The notes beneath the pieces are model-generated. The model had not been told where the DNA came from and did not search any database. It saw only the letters and a program-made list of their open reading frames with translations. Of a stretch of 10,380 nucleotides of DNA, positions 6,425 to 10,380 are shown in pieces. Positions within the stretch are counted from its first letter, which is position 1; each line of letters starts with the position of its first letter. The position numbers and the translations under genes were made by a program. This DNA comes from DASVBJ01 sp036375895 (GTDB lineage: Bacteria > Actinomycetota > Actinomycetes > JACCUZ01): NCBI GenBank assembly GCA_036375895.1, contig DASVBJ010000229.1, positions 1 to 10,380 of the forward strand. Reading direction: 5' to 3'.

Positions 6425-7618
6425 GTGACCGAGGACCTTGCCGCCCTGCGCGACCTGCTTGCGGCCGCCCCGCTCGTCGACGGCCACAACGACCTGCTCT
6501 GGGAGATGCGCGAGCAGGCGGCCTACGACTTCGGTCGCATCGACGTGGCCGCGGCCGCGCCCTCCCTCCAGACCGACATCCCGCGGCTGCGGGCAGGCGG
6601 GGTCGGGGCGCAGTTCTGGTCGGTGTACGCGCCGTCGGACTGGCCGGGGGACGCCGCGGTGACCGCGACCCTGGAGCAGCTCGACGGCTGGCGGTCGCTG
6701 GTCCGGCACTACGCCGAGGACCTGCAGCTCGCCCTCACCGCCGACGACGTCGAGGAGGCGGTCGCAGCCGGCCGCATCGCCTCGCTCGCCGGCATGGAGG
6801 GCGGCCAGTCGATCGGTTGCTCACTGGGCGCGCTGCGGATGATGTACGCCGTCGGCGCGAGGTACATGACGCTGACGCACAACGACAACAACCCGTGGGC
6901 CGACTCGGCCACCGACGATCCCGACCACGACGGGCTCACCGCCTTCGGCGAGGAGGTCGTGCGGGAGATGAACCGGCTCGGCATGCTCGTCGACCTCAGC
7001 CACGTCGCCCCCGCCACCATGCGCGACGCGCTGCGCACGACCGAGGCGCCGGTCGTCTTCTCGCACTCCTCCGCCCGGGCGCTGTGCAACCACCCGCGCA
7101 ACGTCCCCGACGACATGCTGGCCGAGCTGCCCCGCAACGGCGGGGTCTGCATGGTGACCTTCGTGCCGGGCTTCGTCTCGCAGGCGGTGGCCGACGTCTG
7201 GGCCGCGTACGACGTGGAGAAGGAGCGGCTGGACGCCGAGCACCCGGACGCGCCGGACGAGGTCGACCGACGGATGGCCGAGTGGAGCCGGTGCAACCCG
7301 GCGCCGCGGGCGACGGTCGGCCAGGTCGCCGACCACATCGAGCATGTGCGCGAGGTGGCGGGCGTGGCGCACGTCGGCATCGGCGGCGACTACGACGGCG
7401 TGCCGACGCAGCCGGAGGGCCTCGAGGACGTGTCGACCTACCCGGTGCTCTTCGCCGAGCTGCGGCGCCGCGGCTGGTCGGACGGCGAACTGCGAGCCGT
7501 CGCCGGCCGCAACGTGCTGCGCGCCCTGCGCGGCGCGGAGGACACGGCCCGCGACCTGCAGGCGCGACGGGCCCCTTCGCTGGCGCGGATCGCGGACCTG
7601 GACCGGCCGGACGGGTAG
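6425..7618 (+). CDS. Membrane dipeptidase-type metallopeptidase (renal dipeptidase family, M19)
   Basis: This 397-residue enzyme belongs to the M19 renal dipeptidase family (PF01244), amidohydrolase-like TIM barrels with a binuclear zinc site that cleave dipeptides, often including D-residues. The metal ligands are visible in order: VDGHND (H21, D23), AGMEGGQSIG (bridging E125), DLSH (H193) and FSHSSAR (H214), followed by the GIGGDYDGVP acidic loop (318-327). EGLEDVSTYP (331-340) and GRNVLRALR near residues 359-367 are also typical. The length is normal. Unlike the animal enzyme it has no signal peptide or anchor, so it should be cytosolic and may serve peptide turnover. The start is GTG directly upstream of the conserved region; a -10-like TAGCGT just before it suggests a leaderless message. 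It stands alone, divergent from HelD and convergent with the propeller protein. Confidence 0.95.
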   Translation: MTEDLAALRDLLAAAPLVDGHNDLLWEMREQAAYDFGRIDVAAAAPSLQTDIPRLRAGGVGAQFWSVYAPSDWPGDAAVTATLEQLDGWRSLVRHYAEDLQLALTADDVEEAVAAGRIASLAGMEGGQSIGCSLGALRMMYAVGARYMTLTHNDNNPWADSATDDPDHDGLTAFGEEVVREMNRLGMLVDLSHVAPATMRDALRTTEAPVVFSHSSARALCNHPRNVPDDMLAELPRNGGVCMVTFVPGFVSQAVADVWAAYDVEKERLDAEHPDAPDEVDRRMAEWSRCNPAPRATVGQVADHIEHVREVAGVAHVGIGGDYDGVPTQPEGLEDVSTYPVLFAELRRRGWSDGELRAVAGRNVLRALRGAEDTARDLQARRAPSLARIADLDRPDG

Positions 7619-7662
7619 CCCGCACCACCCCTTCACGCCTGCGCCGACGGGTGCCGAACGGC

Positions 7663-8853
7663 TCAGCGCGTCAGTGCGGACATCCCGCTCGCGTAGGCCG
7701 CCTGCCAGGCCGACCCCTCGGGGGCGAGGACAGGGCCAGGTCCCGGAGGAGGTTGCGGCACCCGCAGGACGTACAGCGTGCGATCCGGGGTGTTCACGCC
7801 CCGGCTGGGCGACGCCAGGACGCGGGACTCGGGGATGAGCTCGTTGGACGGGCCCCACGGCAGCAGGCGCAGCCACACCAGGGCGCCGTCCGGGGTCCAG
7901 GCCAGCAGCTCGTCCCGCTCCGGCCGGCTGAACTCGCGCTCGACCTCGCCGGTCGCGCTCGAGACGACGACCCAGCGTCGGCTGCCGGAGACCGCGGTGG
8001 GGGAGGCCTCGCCCAGCACCACCTGCCGCCCGTCGGGGGAAACGGCCCACCCGTGCCTGAGCGAGGTGTCCGGGACGGCTCGCCGTGGGATCTCCCGCGC
8101 GCCGGTGAGGTCGACGCTGCCGACGGTGACGGCCGGTGTCGTCGAGGCCGGCTCGTTGCTGAGCACCGTCAGACTGCGACCGTCCGCAGCGAAGGATCCG
8201 ACCGGGCGTCCGTAGAAGCCGGGCAGCGCGATGGATCGCGCCGGCGCGCCCGGGGACACCCCCACCAGCTGCACGACGCCTCGCGCCCCGGCGGCGGGCA
8301 CGTCGCCGAGAAGCACCGCGACCGTCCGCCCGTCAGGGGAGAGGGCGGTGGACCGCACGAAGGACGGTCCCTCCAGCCGGTACCCAACCGTTCGCCGCCG
8401 TCCGTCGAGGCCGTCGAGGTGGACGACGCCCTCGGTCGGGCTGCGCTCGGTGGTGTAGGTCATGGTGCGGCCGTCCGCCGAGAGACGGGCCTGCTTCGGC
8501 AGGCCGGTGATGCGCGTCCGCACCCACTGGCCGCGCCCGTCGACCGCCCAGGGCCCATCGCTTGGACCGAGCAGCATGCGCGCGGCGGTGATGCCGCGGA
8601 CGGGCGCCTTGCTCAGGTCCACGACCTTCGGGAGCCGCTCCGTGGCGGGGGCGTCGCTGCTGTCGCCGGCGCTCAGCACCCGCAGGCCGGTGACCGCGAG
8701 GACCGCGGCCACCGCGGCGGCCAGGGCGGCGACCCGTGCCCGGGCGCGCCGCCGGGTCCGCTCCGCCCTCACCCGCTCGATGACGTCGACCAGGACGACC
8801 TCCTCGGCCATCCGGGCCAGCTCCGTCCTCAGTCGTGCGTGTTCGCCGGTCAC
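7663..8853 (-). CDS. Single-pass membrane protein with propeller-like repeats, paired with sigma factor
   Basis: This 396-residue protein starts at a GTG that overlaps the TGA of the upstream sigma factor gene by 4 nt (GTGA), so translation is probably coupled. Residues 1-40 are cytosolic, charged and Arg-rich near the membrane. One hydrophobic helix follows at about 41-58, then a large extracytoplasmic domain. That domain has five spaced copies of a PDG-type strand motif: LSADGRT (124-130), LSPDGRT (171-177), FAADGRS (221-227), VSPDGRQ (271-277) and WTPDGAL (319-325), as in WD40-like/TolB-type beta-propellers. The N-terminus lacks the HxxxCxxC zinc anti-sigma motif. By position and topology it is a candidate regulator or sensor for the sigma factor; this is inference. 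No enzyme motif is seen. No clear terminator follows in the 44 bp before the dipeptidase stop. Confidence 0.85.
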   Translation of the reverse strand: MTGEHARLRTELARMAEEVVLVDVIERVRAERTRRRARARVAALAAAVAAVLAVTGLRVLSAGDSSDAPATERLPKVVDLSKAPVRGITAARMLLGPSDGPWAVDGRGQWVRTRITGLPKQARLSADGRTMTYTTERSPTEGVVHLDGLDGRRRTVGYRLEGPSFVRSTALSPDGRTVAVLLGDVPAAGARGVVQLVGVSPGAPARSIALPGFYGRPVGSFAADGRSLTVLSNEPASTTPAVTVGSVDLTGAREIPRRAVPDTSLRHGWAVSPDGRQVVLGEASPTAVSGSRRWVVVSSATGEVEREFSRPERDELLAWTPDGALVWLRLLPWGPSNELIPESRVLASPSRGVNTPDRTLYVLRVPQPPPGPGPVLAPEGSAWQAAYASGMSALTR

Positions 8854-9365
8854 TGGCTGACCCCTTCCAACAGCTCGGGGACCAGGTCCCGCAGCTTGTG
8901 CAGCGCCTTCGCGGTCTGGCTGCGCACGGTGCCGACGGAGCACCCGAGCACCTCGGCCGTGGCGGCCTCACTGAGGTCCTCGAAGAAGCGCAGCACCACG
9001 ACGGCGCGCTGGCGCGGCGCCAGCCGGTCCAGGGCGCGGGCCAGCGAAACCCGCACGGCGACGCGCTCCTCGTGGCCCGCGACCCGGGGCTCCGGGACGG
9101 AGTCGAGGCCGACGACCTCCGTGCCCGGGTGCCGCCGCCAGGCCGACACGTGCTCCCGGTAGAGCACGGTCCGCACGTACGGCTCCACATCTCCGCGGGC
9201 GCTGATCCGGCCCCATCGTGGAGCGATCCTGACGAGTGCCGTCTGGACGAGGTCCTCCGCCTGCTGCTGGTCGCCGGTGAGCAGGTACGCCGACCGCAGC
9301 AGGGCCGGCGTGCGTGCAGACACGAAGCTGGTGAAGCCCGCGTCGTCCCTGCTGCCCAGCCGCAC
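8850..9365 (-). CDS. SigE-family ECF RNA polymerase sigma factor
   Basis: This 171-residue extracytoplasmic-function sigma factor resembles the SigE family of actinobacteria. Region 2 is at about 20-80, with ALLRSAYLLTGDQQQAEDLV (21-40) followed by QTALVRI, and DVEPYVRTVLYREHVSAWRR (59-78). Region 4 is at about 108-162, with LDRLAPRQRAVVVLRFFEDL (112-131) and the helix-turn-helix SEAATAEVLGCSVGTVRSQT (132-151). There is no anti-sigma-like C-terminal extension. The start chosen is the GTG at 9365, with GAGAGG 9 nt upstream and a usual family length. An ATG at 9407 (185 residues) is the main alternative, and a GTG at 9410 is also in frame. It overlaps the propeller gene by 4 nt and follows the cyclase gene by 70 nt (or 28 nt from the ATG), on the same strand. 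Identity is confident; its regulon is unknown. Confidence 0.95.
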   Translation of the reverse strand: MRLGSRDDAGFTSFVSARTPALLRSAYLLTGDQQQAEDLVQTALVRIAPRWGRISARGDVEPYVRTVLYREHVSAWRRHPGTEVVGLDSVPEPRVAGHEERVAVRVSLARALDRLAPRQRAVVVLRFFEDLSEAATAEVLGCSVGTVRSQTAKALHKLRDLVPELLEGVSQ

Positions 9366-9374
9366 CGTGACCAA

Positions 9375-9380
9375 CCTCTC
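9375..9380 (-). promoter_or_regulatory. Ribosome binding site supporting the 9365 start of the sigma gene
   Basis: The minus strand reads GAGAGG, 9 nt before the GTG at 9365. No comparable site precedes the ATG at 9407, where only a weak GGGA is seen. This favours the shorter protein but does not exclude the longer one. Confidence 0.5.
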
Positions 9381-9435
9381 GGGCCGTCCCCGCCCCCCTA
9401 CGAGCATCACGCGTCCCGGCGGCCGGATCTATGCC

Positions 9436-10380
9436 TCAGGGGTCGCGATGACCCGGACGTGGGTGCCCGGGGGAGCGCTGCGCCGGCGGGCCCGGGCCAT
9501 CGTCGAGGGCGAGGAGGAGGTAGGCCTCCACCGGAACCGTCTTCCCCTTCAGGTCGAGGGCTCCCAACGGCTCGGTGCGGGCACGGGGGAGCAGCGCCGC
9601 GGTCGCCGCGCCGATCGCCACACCGCCGACCGGTGCCTTGCCCTCCAGCCGGGACGCGGCGTTGACCGTGTCGCCGATCACCGTGTGCGTGCGGCCGCCC
9701 TCGGCGCCGAGGAGGCTGACGGACACCTCGCCGCTGTTTACCCCTACTCGGAACCGCGGCCAGTCGGGGTGCTTCGCGGCGACCCGGGCCGTCTCCTCCT
9801 GCATGGCCAGCGCGGCGGCGGCGGCCCGGTACGCGTGGTCGGGCTGGTCGCCCCTGCGGTTGAAGGTGACCATGATCGCGTCGCCGATGATGCGGTCGAT
9901 GTCCCCACCGAAGCGGTGCACGATGGGCGGCACCGCCACCTCGAAGTAGCTGTTCAGCATGGCGGTCACTTCCTGCGGGCCATGGCGTTCGGAGAAGCTC
10001 GTGAAGCCCTGCAGGTCGGCGAACAGGATGCTCATCTCCCGCGTGCCCGCGACCGTCTCGTCCAGGTACAGGTCGGCGTACCGCTCCTCGTGCCACTGCG
10101 CCTGGGCGCTCCAGGCGACGAGGGCGAACGCCGTGAACATCAGGACGTGCCACTCCCACCAGCTGGCGTGCCAGTTCCGGGCGAAGGCGACCGCGACCAT
10201 CGCCTCGGCGAGGAGCACGAAGGCGGCCGCCATCCCCAGCAGCATCACCGTCGGCCTCCGGCGCCAGAAGCCGACGTAGCGGGCCGCGCTCACGGCGTAC
10301 AGGCAGATCGCGGGCACGGCCAGGGCCAGGAGCGGGCCGGACGCGCGCTCCGGCGGGGTGCGCCCGTCCAGGGGTGGCAG
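9436..10380 (-). CDS. Membrane class III adenylate/guanylate cyclase, 5' end outside window
   Basis: The C-terminal 314 residues are visible. The frame stays open through 10380, and the GTG at 10317 falls inside a membrane helix, so the true start lies beyond the edge. At least three membrane segments (visible residues about 15-36, 44-66 and 77-92) precede a class III nucleotide cyclase domain. Catalytic features (residues counted from the codon at 10317) are LFADLQGFTSFSE with metal-binding D101, IIGDAIMVTF with the second metal Asp D146, and THTVIGDTVNAASRLEG with transition-state N219 and R223. The purine-specifying positions are R142, where adenylate cyclases usually have Lys, and T212, as in class IIIb enzymes. 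The domain should make cAMP or cGMP in the cytosol. The sigma and propeller genes follow on the same strand, so an operon is likely. The family is clear; product specificity is uncertain because of R142. Confidence 0.93.
   Translation of the reverse strand: MPPLDGRTPPERASGPLLALAVPAICLYAVSAARYVGFWRRRPTVMLLGMAAAFVLLAEAMVAVAFARNWHASWWEWHVLMFTAFALVAWSAQAQWHEERYADLYLDETVAGTREMSILFADLQGFTSFSERHGPQEVTAMLNSYFEVAVPPIVHRFGGDIDRIIGDAIMVTFNRRGDQPDHAYRAAAAALAMQEETARVAAKHPDWPRFRVGVNSGEVSVSLLGAEGGRTHTVIGDTVNAASRLEGKAPVGGVAIGAATAALLPRARTEPLGALDLKGKTVPVEAYLLLALDDGPGPPAQRSPGHPRPGHRDP

Noticed and set aside
7619..7662. Possible terminator between the convergent dipeptidase and propeller genes
   Set aside because: Only 4-5 bp GCCG/CGGC pairings can be found, so there is no convincing stem.
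6415..9162. 915-residue plus-strand open frame across the dipeptidase and propeller genes
   Set aside because: It is Arg/Gly/Pro/Ala-rich with no domain, and it overlaps two well-supported genes in other frames. Long empty frames are common in GC-rich DNA.
10315..10317. GTG as the start of the cyclase gene
   Set aside because: The frame continues open upstream to the window edge and this codon lies inside a hydrophobic segment, so the gene is treated as partial.

Overview
The window is GC-rich chromosomal DNA with codons strongly biased to G or C at the third position. It fits an actinobacterium. Supporting content is a GroEL with a Gly/Met-rich tail, a WXG100 (ESX-type) protein, a DUF4031 protein, a HelD-family RNA polymerase ATPase, a SigE-family ECF sigma factor, and several GTG or possibly leaderless starts. 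Genus cannot be fixed from the sequence; a Geodermatophilaceae-like or related soil actinobacterium is my guess. I see no transposase, integrase, phage gene, CRISPR array, tRNA or rRNA, so this looks like ordinary chromosome rather than an island.

Layout, left to right. (1) 1-1071 (+) is the C-terminal two thirds of groEL, followed by a strong hairpin terminator (1095-1132) that also sits just past the end of a convergent WXG100 gene (1143-1436, -). (2) 1602-1952 (-) is a 116-residue uncharacterised protein with a Cys/His set, divergent by only 15 bp from a DUF4031 protein (1968-2228, +). An LtrA-family membrane protein follows (2295-3503, +). (3) On the minus strand, a HelD-type ATPase (4169-6247) overlaps by 4 nt (ATGA) a small HD-domain phosphohydrolase (3528-4172), forming a translationally coupled pair. 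(4) 6248-6424 is a divergent intergenic region holding a perfect 50-bp palindrome inside a larger imperfect C-rich/G-rich inverted repeat, with candidate promoters on both sides. (5) 6425-7618 (+) is a zinc dipeptidase of the renal dipeptidase (M19) family. (6) Three minus-strand genes run inward from the right edge: a membrane class III nucleotide cyclase (partial, 9436-10380), a SigE-family sigma factor (8850-9365, possibly starting at 9407), and a single-pass membrane protein with a propeller-like extracytoplasmic domain (7663-8853) that overlaps the sigma gene by 4 nt (GTGA).

Two sets of genes look functionally linked. The HelD/HD pair suggests transcription-machinery maintenance coupled to a phosphohydrolase. 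The cyclase/sigma/propeller run suggests an envelope-sensing module in which a cyclic-nucleotide enzyme, a sigma factor and a membrane regulator are made together. The remaining genes look like independent units. The most unusual DNA feature is the palindrome at 6331-6380.
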